Shown here: in pieces, positions 28,679 to 49,784 of the stretch | Layout: every line of letters begins with the position of its first letter | Position numbering within the stretch: position 1 is the first letter of the stretch | Assembly (NCBI RefSeq): GCF_004664715.2 | Contig: NC_051069.1 | Coordinates: 8,075,501-8,139,500 of the forward strand | Reading direction: 5' to 3' | DNA length: 64,000 bases | From: Peromyscus leucopus | Taxonomy: Eukaryota > Chordata > Mammalia > Rodentia > Cricetidae | Translations under genes and position numbers: made by a program | The notes under the pieces: generated by a model | The model's database searches: none | Seen by the model: the letters and a program-made list of their open reading frames with translations, nothing else | What the model was told of the DNA's origin: nothing

Positions 28679-30644
28679 CTGTTTGGAGAGGAGAGCCAGT
28701 TAATCCCTCATGCCTCAGCTGCCCTTCCCCAAGTGGGCACTTGGCCCAGCCTCAGTGTACCCATCCCTAAGATGCTCCTGAGCTCCCGGGCCCTGGATGA
28801 CTGAGTAAAGGAGGACCAGACAGATGTTGTGTGACAAGCTCCCATTCTGTAGTCGAGGCCAATGAAAACAGTACATGCCCAGACCAAGTTCTCAGGCCCC
28901 TGTGGCATACGGGGGTTATGCTGCAGGGTGTGGGGGGCTCTATCCGTTCCTTATCTGAAACAGGGCTACCTGCAGTGCTTGCCCCTGGGCCATAGAGGAG
29001 AGTCTCTATCATGTGACCAAGGAAAAGTTCCAGTCGTGAGACTGATGATGCAGTCCTCTCCCTCCATTCTCTTACTGCCCTTTATGTGAGGCAAGGATGT
29101 TGTTTCAGACATGGGGCCATACTCAGAGATACACAAGAGCCAGAGACAAAGCTAGCTCTAGAATTCAGGTCTCAGCTGCCTGTTCCATCCATGGCATCAT
29201 GCCTACTTTTGCTCCAGATGTTCTGCCAGGAGGGGTTCTTGTCTACATAAGGCCAGTCTCAGCCCCTGTGAGGGGAGCCAGACCAGTCCTCTACCGAAAG
29301 AGGAGCAGGCTCTTGTACAAATGATGTCATGGCCTCCAACCTTTGTCTCAGCCCTGGCTTGTGCCTCTAGCCTGCCGCAGCTTCGATAACATGGCTGTAG
29401 TTAATCAAGGGCTGCCTCTTCTCTCAGCTCCTCAAGCTTAAAGCTGAACTGAGCCTGGATAAGAAGTCCTGAGTGGAAGATGACAGGCAGGGTGGCCAAA
29501 GCTATTAGGCCTCCAGGTAACCTGTATGCACCTTGCCTGTTTGATAGAAAAGCAGCCCTCAGGCCTATGGGCTGGTGGTCATTCTTCAGGGGATAGATGA
29601 GGAGGAAGGGATTCTCAGAGCTCCAGAAGAGGTCTAATATGAAAGCCGTGCTCCTGCCCCGGGATAGATGATGGTGCAGGAAGCCAGGGATCCCGGGATT
29701 GTCACTCCCCAAATGGTCTTGCCATTCTGAGTGTGTGTGGGGGGCACATGCTTAGGTGGGTGTCAGGAGGTGTGTATAGCAGGAGCCCCCCCCCCACAAA
29801 CCTTATACTTGGGGCTGTTCATGTCTCAGTCTCTCACTCTGCCTCTTACTGGTCCATCAAGGGATGCACTACGTCCTATCTACATACATATGTGATGAGG
29901 CATCTCTAAGATTGGTAATATTTGTGACGAAGGACATCTACCTATTCTATGACTCAGTGTTGTGCTTGGAGCTATCTGAGGGGACACAACTGATCCACCT
30001 CCTTTCAGCAAGAATACTAGCTAGTATTTGGGTTCTCATCTGATGTGTGTATTGATGGCATTTATGCCCAAGTTTAAGAGGCATCCAGTGGTTAATTGAA
30101 TAGAGTTACTTCAGAGTATATTGCTAACACACTGCAGCAATTTGTGGGAAGCACATATGTTTCGGGTATATGTATTGGCATATGACCAAAGTGGCTATGT
30201 ATACACAGGTGTGAGATAAGATGGTTGCATGTGCTGTTACTATATTCTGGTAGGTACTAGTTATCTGTACACAAGGTGCAGGTATGTTCCAATGAGTGGG
30301 CAGTGTGATGTGGTTGCATGGGATAGAGCTTGCTGAAGGTGCAGGTATGTTCCAGTGAATGGGCAGTGTGATGTGGTTGCATGGGATAGAGCTTGCTGAA
30401 GGTGCAGGTATGTTCCAGTGAATGGGCAGTGTGATGTGGTTGCATGGGATAGAGCTTGCTGTCGCCATACAACATACTCTTTCCCAATTACATGATTCAG
30501 AGTGTTCTCATGACCCATGAGTCCTAGGATTATTCTTAGTGTAGAAGTTCCAAACAGCCTCTCTGTGGGGTGCAGTTCCTGGGCAGAGGGGAGTGTTAAA
30601 TGGAGAGGATAGTTGGTGAGGGCGGGGAGCCAGGGGCCCAGTAC
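28679..30644 (-). other. MEGF11: MEGF11 intron (2.0 kb)
   Basis: Unique sequence with a C-run at 29786-29795 and a three-copy 63-bp tandem repeat at 30273-30461. From the donor at 30644 the reading frame stays open without a stop down to 30261. Confidence 0.85.
30273..30461. repeat. Tandem repeat, 3 x 63 bp
   Basis: Three head-to-tail copies beginning at 30273, 30336 and 30399, nearly identical: copy 1 differs from copies 2 and 3 by a few substitutions ('caatgagtg' versus 'cagtgaatg'). The unit length is a multiple of three, so open frames run through all copies. It is intronic in MEGF11, with no spacers, so it is not a CRISPR array. Confidence 0.95.
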
Positions 30645-30763
30645 CTTGGTGGGGCTGTTCCTGTCCAGAGTGCTGACCTGGCTGGTGGCAGGCCCCCCGC
30701 ACGCCAGTGTGTGGTAGCTGGCATTGGAAAAGCACTGGGCATGGCTGCTACTTTGAGACAAAT
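30645..30763 (-). CDS. MEGF11: MEGF11 cytoplasmic cassette exon (119 nt)
   Basis: 119 nt, phase 1 to phase 0. It completes a split Asp codon and then reads LSQSSSHAQCFSNASYHTLA, CGGPATSQVSTLDRNSPTK. The acceptor is 'gttctcttcccag' and the donor AAG|GTACTG. It directly follows the transmembrane exon in the long-tail isoform. SYHTL is a conserved YxxL unit also found in MEGF10 and PEAR1 (NPSYHTL type). Confidence 0.94.
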
Positions 30764-33850
<3,087 letters not shown>

Positions 33851-33946
33851 CTAGTCCCTCCTTGATCTGCCTACCACACCCCTGCCCTGTCTGAAGTGGA
33901 GATTCTCTGACCATGAGTGTGTAGGGTTAGCCTTAGGTCTTCCTCA

Positions 33947-36192
<2,246 letters not shown>

Positions 36193-37137
36193 TCACATAG
36201 AGTGCCTCCTCCTCCCACAGCAGCACCCCAAGAGGCCCTGTTCCGATTCCTTTGACAGGGACAGGCTGAGGCCCATAGAGAGGATATCACTTGTCTTGGG
36301 TCTCACAGATAGGAAGTGGCAAGATGGGGGTGGCATCTCTAGACTCTCAGTCCGGTGCTCCTAGACTACCTCGCAGCCTTCTGCTTTCCCTGGGTGACCC
36401 TTGACTACCCTCTTGGACACATGGGTCCCTGGACCACACACCTCCTTCCAAGGGCACTCCAGGCATCTCTTCTGTGCTTTTCCTATGGCGAGAGCCTTCT
36501 ACATTCCTCTGACCCTCAAGTCCAGCTGTGGGTGTTCTGCCTGCAAGACTCAGCTTAATTGTCACCCTACCTCGGAACAGTAAGGTGGAGCAAGCCTTAA
36601 GACACTGACATCTTCGTCAGCTGCCTTAGTGTCCCCAGCAGCCTGCTTCTGGGTCTTTTTGGTTTTCTTAGTCCGTAAGCAAAACAATGTATATCATTCT
36701 CAAGGCACTTGTTTAGGGTTTTTATTGTATTTTATCTCAACTTAGTCCTAGCTGGGTCCACCCATCTCCTCTCTTCTGGGTGCCCATGTCCCTGTTTGAG
36801 GCTTCAAGTAGCTTCTTCCTTGAACTCGCCACTTACTGAGACTTAACAGCTGTTTCAGGCCAAGCCCGAGTGCTGCCCCTTCTAGTGCCCCCTGCAATGC
36901 TGGGGAGACAGCAGGCACTCAGGCCACCAGGGCCAGGCATCACCCTTCTTCCCTCTCCCCCAGATCCTCTGGCCTAAGCTTTGCAAGGGCGGGGCATGTG
37001 GTCTCGTTTTCTATTGTATGTGACCGTCCAGTGAACACTGAGGAAGGAGGCCTTAGGAGTCACAGCATTCTGGAAGGCTCTACTACTGTGATTGTCAGAG
37101 GACTACGAGTAGTTGTGTTTTTGTTTGTTTGTTTGTT

Positions 37138-37340
37138 TTTTTAATATTTATATGTATCTGTGTGCAAGTATGTGCACATGTTACAGGTGCCTGTGAAGGC
37201 CAGAAGAGGACATCAGATCCCTTGGAGATAAAGTTAGAGGCAGCTGTACACTGCCTGACGTGGCTGCTGGAAAGTGAACTCAGGTCCTCTGCTAGAGCAG
37301 CTAGCCTTCTTAGCCACTGAGTCATCTCTTCAGTCCCCAT
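37138..37340 (-). mobile_element. B3-type SINE
   Basis: 'gatcccttggagataaagtt' and 'tgagtcatctcttcagtccc', reversed B3. Confidence 0.78.
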
Positions 37341-39163
37341 GAATTAGGTACTGATTCCTTGGAGGAGAGTGGCTTCCTTTGGCCCAGGTCTCAAACAAGG
37401 GATGCCATCACCTCCCATCCACCGCTCTGCCCCCCGTTACCAGCCCCTTCCCAGCCCGACCGGCCACCGGGTAGCCAGAATACACATGTCGTCTCTACCT
37501 CTGCAAGCATGGCTAGCGGCTGGGACAGATGAAGAAGGCAGGTGGGCCCAACTCTGCCTGAGGCCCTAGATCTGTTACACAGTCAGCAAACACAGGACAT
37601 TTACATGCACCAGAAAGTGATCACAACATTTCACAAATACTAACTCCCTTATTCACAAATACTACTGCACTCAATCTCGATAATGTCTTCATCATTGGTC
37701 CCGATCATTGAATTTCCCTGACACATAGGGAGACGTGTCCAAGATTACACAGCAAAGAAGTTCTCTTTCTTCGCTGAGGACATTTTAACAAAGCCCTTCA
37801 CGTCCCACCCCACCCTCTGGATCTGTTTCCTCATTAGGATGGAACAAGGGCCCCCACTCAATGGCCTCAGGCCTGTTCGTAGCTACAAGGAGGCTGGCTG
37901 ATCAGGGGCTCTGTTCTTCCCTTCCCAGGCAGGTCTCTGTCCCGTTTGCTGCTCAGATGCCACCCTCCGCTTCCCAAACTGCCTGTTGCCCTGGCTCCTC
38001 CTCCTCCCTGTCTCTGGGAAATGCTTTATTCTGCGGATCCAGTCTGAGCCCCATCCTCCTGAAAGGTCGCTTCCTTGCACCCCCGCTGTTGGCTGAGGCA
38101 AAGGGCTGTCCACAAGCTTGGTGGGGAGCAGGGTGCTGGGCTGTTCCACCAGCCTTCACCCCACAACTGAACTTCTCTAACAAGGCAGTCTTCCCTTTGA
38201 AGTCTTCCCCTACGCAAGGCGGACAAATCCGCCCGCAGAGCCGCTAATGTGATCGGTCTAATGCATTAATCGCAAGACTTCTTAGCTGAATCAAGAGTCA
38301 GGCCCGGGGAGGGGAGGAGGGGGCTGGTGAAAAGAAAACATTGGGTTATATTTAATCTATGTTTAATGATTCTGGGGAAGCACTGTCCATAATTTGTAAC
38401 TCACTGGAAAGCCAGTCATTAGAAAGTGTCAGTTCAATTTTTTACAAGGTTTGAGACTTAACCAGGGCAGTTGCCATTAATAGCAAACTCCATTAGATCT
38501 ATATGTGGAAAATACTCATTAGACCAGCGGGCAATAAATCAGACGACGCGGGCCGCGAGGGTTCCTGCTTGGGCTTCATAGCTCCTCATTTAGCCCAGGC
38601 CTGCTTCTATTGACGGCTAGGTCTCCTATGTTTAATAAATAAACCTCAGCTTGTCAGGTGGTGATTAAACCATCCTACGAGGGCTACAAGCAAATGAAAC
38701 TGTCACGTACGTTTCTCATGACCTCAACACATCATGGAGTCAAACTTCTATTCATGCATATTAAAAGTAGCCCAGCTCACTGGTGATGATATATGGAAAG
38801 AATGGGTTCCCCTGGAGGTAGTGAGCGCTTCGTCAAGAGACGTATTCAAGCACCGGCCAAGTGAGATTCTTGCCTAGGTGACTTTGAAGTTGCCTTTAGC
38901 TCTAAGCTCCCATTATTCTCAAATGTCTTCACTCTCCCTGACTATCGTGTAAATGCTACAAGCTGGTATTTAAGCAAGGCCGTGTCCGAAGCCATACGGA
39001 GCGAGCCCTAGCCTGCCTTCCTAGCCCACCCCGTCTCTGGTTGCTGTGTCGTCCATCTATTCCCTACTGCTCTATCCTAGCACGCCCGGGTTCTGTTTCC
39101 GGAGCCGTGGACGGTAGATGCTGGGACCAGCTCCTATCATCCCTTGGTGGCTAATGTGGGGTG

Positions 39164-39187
39164 TTTTTTTTTTTTTTTTTTTTTTTT
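39164..39187. repeat. (T)24 run
   Basis: Uninterrupted T homopolymer on the plus strand; no clear SINE body attached. Confidence 0.95.
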
Positions 39188-39579
39188 GACAATGGTATTG
39201 ACATTTGCCATAGCAGAAATGCTTATGTCATGGAACCCTGGAAATGCTGCAAGGCAGGTGCCTGCCACCAGAAAACTAGCTAGCTGGGGGAAGCATGCTG
39301 CAATAAACTCGGTTGCCCCTTCAGGACCACCTGTACAGTGCGCTGGAGCCCTGGAGTTGATGTTGAGGGAGATTCTGGGGTTGAGCTGAGAGGTGCGTGG
39401 GGCCAGGCCTGAGTGCTGTTGACCTGATGGGAGATAGTAGCCTATGACAGACTGGGCCATGGCCATTTCTGTGCCCCGCAAGCCTCTGCCTTGACTACTT
39501 GGCATTCTACACAGCCCTAGCTCAGGACCACTCTGGATGTACCAATGTTCATTTCATGTTCCCACCTGTTATTGTTTGC

Positions 39580-39915
39580 TTGTTATGTATTTTGAGACAG
39601 GCTCTCATGTAACCCAGGTTAGGCCCCTGCTCTCTGTGTAGCTAAGGATGACCTTGAACTTCTCCATCCTGCCTCTTCTTGAGTGTTGGGCTTATGGAGA
39701 TATGACACCACACCCAGTTTATGTAGCGCCAGAGATGGAACCCAAGGCCACATACACTCTAGGCAAGCACACTACCAACTGAACGACCTTCCCAGGCCTG
39801 GTTTTGGTTTTTTTGAGACAGGATCTTGTTAAGTAGCCCAGGCTGGCCTTGAACATGCAATCCTCCTGTCTCAGCCTCCAAAGTTCTGGGATTATATGGG
39901 TATGTACTACCGTGC
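39580..39915 (-). mobile_element. SINE cluster B1-ID-B1 (B4-like)
   Basis: Reverse B1 about 39580-39715, reverse ID about 39718-39797 ('gatggaacccaaggcca') and reverse B1 about 39803-39915 ('tgagacaggatcttgttaag'). The first two may form one B4 element. Confidence 0.78.
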
Positions 39916-40149
39916 TCATTTTTCCACCTTTCTTTTTAGCAGAATACTTGAGTGTGCATTTGTTTCTGACACTTGCTAGCTGTGAGACCATAGCTGTGAC
40001 ATTTAACCCCTGTGAGCCTGTCCCTTCAACAGCACAGTGACTTATGTCACATACATACTGCTCAGTTCCCAACAGCGTAGGAAGAGACCCCCTGGACACC
40101 CCCCCCCCTTCTCTCTGCCCCTTTGGTCCCTGCCCTGGCCTTCCCATCA

Positions 40150-40957
<808 letters not shown>

Positions 40958-41164
40958 TCAAAGACAAAAGGGACTGACTGACCAGGCAACAGCAATCATG
41001 GGAGCCGAAAGCAAGCAGCAAAAGAAGGCAGCCTAGCTTGGAATTGAACACAGCACAGTGGCAGACCCGTGGCAGGCTTGATGAGCCCAGCAAGAAGAGG
41101 TGGCCGCGCCAGATAAAAAGGCTGCCTCCACCTTCACAGCTGAGCGGGTGGGCATCAAGAGCAG

Positions 41165-41345
41165 GTTGGGCCAGTGAGAAGGTTGGTCTCAGGTAAAGGT
41201 TCTTGGTGCGAAAGCCTGGGGACTGGAGTTCCCTTTCTGAAATCCACGTAACAATGGAAGGAGAGAGCTGACTCTAGAGTTGTCCTCTGAACTCCACTGT
41301 GGCACACACAGCCCCACTCTGTCACACACACACATTCACTCATGA
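41165..41345 (+). mobile_element. B3-type SINE
   Basis: 'aggagagagctgactctaga' and 'gttgtcctctgaactccact', forward B3 with a CA-rich end. Confidence 0.75.
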
Positions 41346-42091
41346 TCTCTACCAGATTTGTTTTTAATTTAAAAAGAAATGCACGGTCAGTCTGAGCTAT
41401 GTAGAAAGTTCAAGGCCATCCAGGGCTACATGAGACCTCAAAAGAAAATATGTGTACACACATTTTATATCACAAATACACGTCTAATAAAAGAAGCCAG
41501 AAATGCTAGCTATACCCAAGATATGCTGATAAACGACCCTCGATCTGACAAACAGCAGCCTATGGGGAAATGGATGGAATATCTCAATAAGAGAGGGGGC
41601 AAGACCTACAGTTCCTCTGAGCTCAAAGAATATTTAAGCTGGGCTGACTTCAGCCTGGAGGCTAAGAAAGAATTTTAAAAAGCCAGGGTGGGGATTCCTT
41701 CCAGGCAGAGTGGCATTCTGACATGTGTGTGCTAGGTGATTAGACCAGGCCCAGGAGACCAGGCGGTCTTTGGAAGATGAGCTTCAGAGGTTCCGGGCAG
41801 CACAGGATTAGTTTAAACGTCATGTCTGACTTGTTCTAAGGACAGGGGCTGCGAGAAAGAGCAACAGGAGGAAAGGAGACCCAGCAAACAGTCAAGCCTC
41901 AGTGAAGGAGAGCAGCGGGACCAATTTGGAGGAGGTGAAATTCTGCAGGCCCACCTGCGGGAGAGGGAGGGAACTCGGGGGAGCCAGCCTGGGTGGGAAG
42001 TCAGGGAGGGGTGCTGCTGGCCTCCTCACCCATGGCTGGGGATGACCTCTCTTCTTGTGCCCTGTCTTGGGTTTTGACCTTGCTGAGAGCT

Positions 42092-42109
42092 GGGGGGGGG
42101 GGGGGGGGG
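42092..42109. repeat. (G)18 homopolymer
   Basis: Eighteen consecutive G on the plus strand. The true length is uncertain on any sequencing platform. Confidence 0.9.
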
Positions 42110-42424
42110 CTTCCGGTATCACTCCCTGAGAAAGGGTATGGCTTCTCCCCAGGGAGAGCCTGTCATCTGAGAATACGGCAAGTGTGCCATCTCCCCTCCC
42201 TCTTGCTGACACAGTCTCTCTTATGGAGTTTCAGGGGGGTTGAGAGGCAAACCAGGGAATGGGGTGGTGGTGGCGATTATCGGTTGACTGGAGCTTGGGA
42301 AAGGGGACCAAGATGCTTTTTAAAGATGGTGGGTACCTCTTTTAGTTTCCTCTTTGTGGGTGTGGTTGACCCTCTGCATCCATGAGAGAAACCAATACCC
42401 AAGTATTATCCTCTAATCTGTGCA

Positions 42425-42735
42425 GCCTCTGGCATACTTTCATGTAGTTCAGGATGGCCTTGAACTCACCGTGGGGCCAAGGATGGCCTTGAAGATCTGG
42501 TGCTCCTGTCTCCACCTCCCCAGGGCTCTGTGCATGCCAGGTGAGCTTTCTACCAACCAGGTCACAGCCTCCCCCACATCCTTTGTGTCATGTGGAGACA
42601 ACGCATAACACAGAATCCAGTGCGGGGCTGCAGAGATGGCTCCGAGGTTAAACGCACCCAGGTGTGACTGCCAACATCCACACGATGGCTCACCACCATC
42701 TGTAACTTGTTCCAGCTTCAGAGAGTGGAGACTTG
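42425..42735. mobile_element. Reversed B1/ID remnant and forward B3
   Basis: About 42425-42568 reverse B1/ID ('ggatggccttgaactcaccg'); about 42622-42735 forward B3 ('ggggctgcagagatggctcc'). Confidence 0.65.
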
Positions 42736-44726
42736 ATTCCACGGAACAAAGTGGCTAGTGAGACTAGTCACGTGGGTGAGCTCTGATCTGACTGAGAGAC
42801 CAACCCTGTCTCAGTGAATAAGGTGGAAGAGAAACTGGGGATGATTCCTGACATCAACCCCAGGCCTCTGTGTGCATATGCGTACACATGCATCCTCCTC
42901 ACATGTGTATACATGTATATTTCATGTGCTTATTCATCTTCTCATTCTGGAAATAGTCTCTCTCTGGAAAATGAAAGCAAACTCCAGAGTCCTCTCCCTT
43001 CCTCCTGGAGGGGGCCTTCCCCAGCGTTAGTTTTCAGGAGCCCCTCTCCATGTGCTAACGGTACAGTGAGGGACCCAGACTCAAAGCCAGCAGTCACCTT
43101 AGCAGCAAGCCCTTCTCTGGGAAGCCCTCCTACTTGTTTGTAGGTCCAAACATCTGGACCTGCCTGTACAGCTGTTTTATACACATGGCTCCTACCTCCC
43201 CTGCCAGGAACAAGAAGAGGGCAATGGCCTCCTGAAATTCATCCCTGATGACCTAGTTCTCCTCACAACTAGGGCCATCTTTGTAATACTGAAGATTCAG
43301 GAGTTCAAAGTCAGTCATCCTTAGCTACGCAGCAAGTTTGAGCCAACCTGGGCTACATGAGCTCCTGCCTCGGAAGCACACAAACAAATGACTTACCCAC
43401 CAAGTCAATGCCCTCTCCCAAAAATATGACCTGGGCTTCCCCTCCTGTTGACACTAATATCCTGATACCTCCTTAGCTCTAGTATAAGCCAGAGCAGATA
43501 ACCTCTAAGCTCTCCATATGTGGTCACAGGATGACTTTTTTCAACGGACTTCAAGAAGCATTTTTGTGAACACCTATTATGTTCAAGGCAAGGCAAATAA
43601 GATATGATAGAAACTGCCTTGAGAGGACAGAGCATAAGCCCAAGGCAGACTGGGAGGTGGACAGGGTGTTCTGGGGAGGAAGGGAGGCCCAGTTTCTGCC
43701 CCTCACCCTCCCTATCTTTCCTGGCCTTCTGCATGACACATCTCAGGACATCCATCACCTGTTTGAGAAGCCTCAGGACCACCTTTGGAGAAATGGGCTT
43801 TGAAGCCAGCGGAGGCCTTGCTGAGACTGTCCATCAAAGCCAGATGTATAAGCATCGCTGTTAGAGTGGATGTCATTAAAATCAGATCAGCTCTATCAAA
43901 ATCAGGGCAATGAAGATTTCAAGTAGCTCTCCACTTGGCTGTGGCTGACAGCGTAGGGGGACAATGTGAAGGCAGGAGCCTTGGTCCACACTGAGGGGCA
44001 GCTGGCAGGGCAGGGGACCCTCAAGCTGACATGCTGTAGAGGAATGTCCTTGGCCTTTGGCTGCCCAAATAAAGGTGGGGAGAATCCAGCAGAGTGAAGA
44101 TTGAGAATTCGCACAGCTGGAAAGCAGTGGGATCATCAGCCAGTGGTCACTGACGTGTGCACTGCAACCGAAAGCTTCCTGTGCTGTGGGTTAAGTCACC
44201 GTGTGCCAGACGCTGAGCAGCCCACAGTACCCTTGACTGAAATTTCAAAGTGGCCCCAAGGTTGCTTGTGAGGATTCCACTTGTCTATGCTTTATGGGTG
44301 GAGACTTTAAGGCCATGTAAAGTAGAGGACTTGCCAAATTTACAAGCCCAGGCAGTCTGGCTGGGTTCTGTTCTTAGCAACCTAGTTTAATTGTCTCAGC
44401 ATGTAGGTATGGGGGTGAGTAAGGCAGATGCCTTCCACGGGCTGCTATACAAACAGTCACTCAAATCACAGTCCAAGGTCTAGTGTGGTGAGTGTGTTAC
44501 AGAGGAAGACTTGGGTCACCAGAACTCATAAAGGGCTCTTTAGTCCCAGGCAGGTAATCATAGACAACCTTCCACTCGAAACCTGGCGTAAGAGAAAGAA
44601 TTATCAGGACTGGAGGTGTGACCCACTGCCACAACAGCTCTTTACATGAAGAGGAGAAGGAGATTTACTGAGGAAGATGGAGAGAGGAAGAGGGCAGGTG
44701 CAGAGCTGAGGAATCAGGACAGTCGT

Positions 44727-44872
44727 CAGGGCTTGGTGGGGCTTGCCTCTAAACCAATCCCAGCACTTGGAAGGCCGAGGAAGGAGGTGATGCACAGAGT
44801 TCAAGGCCAGACTGGGCTAAATAAATAGTAAGTTCCAGGCTTGACACAGCAACACAATGAGATCCATCTTTA
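44727..44872 (+). mobile_element. B1 SINE
   Basis: 'caatcccagcacttggaagg' and 'gttcaaggccagactgggct'. Confidence 0.82.
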
Positions 44873-45009
44873 ATGAAATAAATGAAGTTTACTTTGGCAC
44901 AGGTGTCTGGAATGACTGAGTGATGGAAATAAGACAGAAAAGAGCTGGGCAGGCCCACATCACAGGCGGTGGGACCTTATGGCAAGAATTCTGCCGTTTT
45001 TGTTGTTAT

Positions 45010-45155
45010 TTTTTTTTTTAAAGACAAAGTTTCATGTAGCCCAGGCTAACCTTAAACTTGGCTATGTAGCCAAGGATGACCTTGAACTTCTTGATCCTCC
45101 TGCCTCTCTCTCCAGAGTGCTGGGACTACATGTGTGCACCACTGTATTTGGCCAG
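45010..45155 (-). mobile_element. B1 SINE
   Basis: 'gtagcccaggctaaccttaa' and 'gagtgctgggactacatgtg', reversed B1 with a T-run. Confidence 0.8.
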
Positions 45156-45597
45156 GATCTTAGATTTTTTACATCAGTTCCATCAAGCCACAGGCGTGAA
45201 AGACTGGTTTATAGGTTCCCTCTGCTCACTATGTGCAGAATGTATTCACCTGGGCAAGATGGACGGCATGAGACCGACCAGGAGTGAAGGTAGGCCCGAA
45301 GAGATGGGGCCTGTAGTATATCACTGGGCTGGAGAGAAGTAGCTGGGTTTGCCCTGTGTGGGATAGATGTAAGGACTGAGATTCTGAAGTGCCATGTTCT
45401 CTGTGCACAGGCTGAGCACCTGTCAGCCTTGAAATGTGTTGTCCTGAGAACAAAACCTCAACATTGTGTGTTTTTAATACATATCTCTGTACTGGGCGGA
45501 AAGGGAGCAGGTGGAGGGGAGGTACGGATGGGGGGCAGGAAGAAAGTGAGAGATGAATAGTCATGAGGAGAGAGGGAAAACAAAGAGCCTGGCTTCA

Positions 45598-47961
<2,364 letters not shown>

Positions 47962-47967
47962 CTAGTC

Positions 47968-48100
47968 TCTTCTTGGAGACAGGGTCTCACGGCGTAGCCA
48001 GGCCTGCACTCAAGCTCACAGAGATCTGCTTGCTTCTGCCCGAGAGTTGGTGGGGGTGGGGATGGGGTGTTAAAAGCATGTACCGCCATGTCTGCCCCCC
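47968..48100 (-). mobile_element. B1 SINE
   Basis: 'gagacagggtctcacggcgt' and 'gctcacagagatctgcttgc'. Confidence 0.78.
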
Positions 48101-48689
48101 CCCTTCTGTTATCGGCAAAAGTAACTTTGCAGATGTGACAGAGGACCTCGAGACAGAGATGCTAATTATTTGGATCATGGAGGTGGGCCTAATATCAGAG
48201 TCCTTAAATCAAGAGATTAGAGAGACACATACCCTAAATCCCCCCACAAACAACGAAGATGGTGGCCTCTAGGCTGAGCTTCATACAGCCAGCAAGAGAG
48301 TGGAGACCTTGATGGACAGTTATAGGACCAGATCCAGCCAGCAGCCGGAAATGAACAAGCAGGAAACGGATCCTCCCCCTGGAGCCTCCAGGAGGTGCTG
48401 CTGGCTCTATGATTTTAGTTGGAGGCAGGTGCTTGAACTGAAGAGAAGCCGTGCTGGCTGAGGCCAACACGCAGGTGGGGATTCCTGGCAGCTGCAGAGA
48501 CCTCTCCAGTTGGGGGAGGGTCCCAGCCTCCACACCAGAGCCCTAGGGTGGGCAAAATCCCTGGAAATGTGACCCCAGGAGTCTGCGTTAGGTCTCAGCA
48601 ACACAGCTTGTGACCTGGTACCTCCTATCAGTTGAACTGTGGGGAAGTGAGGGGGTTGGGAATGAGAAGGGTGGGGGTGTGTGTGTGTG

Positions 48690-48810
48690 GGGGTGACAGG
48701 ATCTCTTGTATTACAGGCTGGCCTCAGACTCTGTGGAGCTGAGGATGGCCCTGAGCCTTTGCTCCTTCTGCCTCGACCTGCAGCTTGCGGAGATTACAGG
48801 CCAGAGCCGA
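48690..48810 (-). mobile_element. B1-type SINE, diverged
   Basis: 'tgacaggatctcttgtatta' and 'ttgcggagattacaggccag'. Confidence 0.6.
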
Positions 48811-49421
48811 GTGAGATTTCAATCTGTTTTCATTCTCACCAGCATGGTGCACAGAGAGGCAGCCGATCCCCGTTTGCTGGTGCCTCCGAGAAGTCAGATG
48901 GCGCTGACGGGTAGCTTTTGAGTGCTCTCTCGGGATCGCACACAGTCTCCGTTCATTCTCACCACACCTCAGAGACACAAACTCTTGCTTCCTAGTCTTC
49001 CCACAACCCAGCAAAGGCAGTTACGCGAGGAAGCTAATGGTCCAGGTCACAGAGCTCAGGGGTCTCTGCTCCCAGGCTGGCTCCTTGACCATGTCACTGG
49101 GTGCTGTGAGCCAGCCTCTCTGGGGGCCCTTTTGGGACATGAGGATACTGATCTCAGACAACCCTAACGTGGAGTCAGGAAAGATGACCAGGCAACCAGA
49201 AGGTAACCAGAGAGGCGCTGCCAGGATGGCCTCCCCTAGCTGTCAGGAAGCTCAGGATGAAAGCGCCCAGAGTTACCTGGGAGGAGGGATCTTGGCCAGT
49301 CATGAGCTATCTGCTGACCAAGGATGGCGTGACTCCTAGGAGAGCGGGCTGTCTTTAAGGCCAAGTTCTAAAATGGGGCTCAGCAGAGGGCCACTGATTT
49401 CTAGCTCCAGGCTAGAATGAG

Positions 49422-49571
49422 GGCCTCAGCCTTGGGGGTGGATCTGGGTGGTGCCTCAGCCTCAGGGGTGGGTGTGGATGGTGCCTCAACCTCAGGGGTG
49501 GGTGTGGATGGTGCCTCAGCCTCAGGGGTGGGTGTGGATGGTGCCTCAGCCTAGGGGGTGGATGTGGGTGG
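49422..49571. repeat. Minisatellite, about 5 x 30 bp
   Basis: Unit 'gtgtggatggtgcctcagcc' plus ten more bases, about five copies with single-base variants at the ends. No spacers. Confidence 0.93.
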
Positions 49572-49784
49572 TACAGCACAGGGCACTGGCAGTGATGGTA
49601 GCTCCTGGGGTGGGTGAGGTGAAAGATCAAGGTACAGGGCAGAGGCTGGGAGTGAGGACCTCTGAGTCTTGGCAATGAAGGCTACCCAGGATGCAGCTGG
49701 ATGTGGGCAAGACAACATAGTGGCCCAGGCTGGGGGTATTCCAGGGCTGAACAACTGTAAAGGGGCCTGAAGACAGTTGGAGGT

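Noticed and set aside
30273..30461. CRISPR-like array (also considered at 49422-49571)
   Set aside because: Repeats are directly adjacent without unique spacers, and the host is a mammal; they are minisatellites.
41379..41678. 99-codon plus-strand open frame
   Set aside because: It begins inside a SINE-like fragment, matches no known family, and lies in a MEGF11 intron on the opposite strand.
49412..49675. His-Pro-rich minus-strand open frame
   Set aside because: Produced by the 30-bp minisatellite; no coding features.
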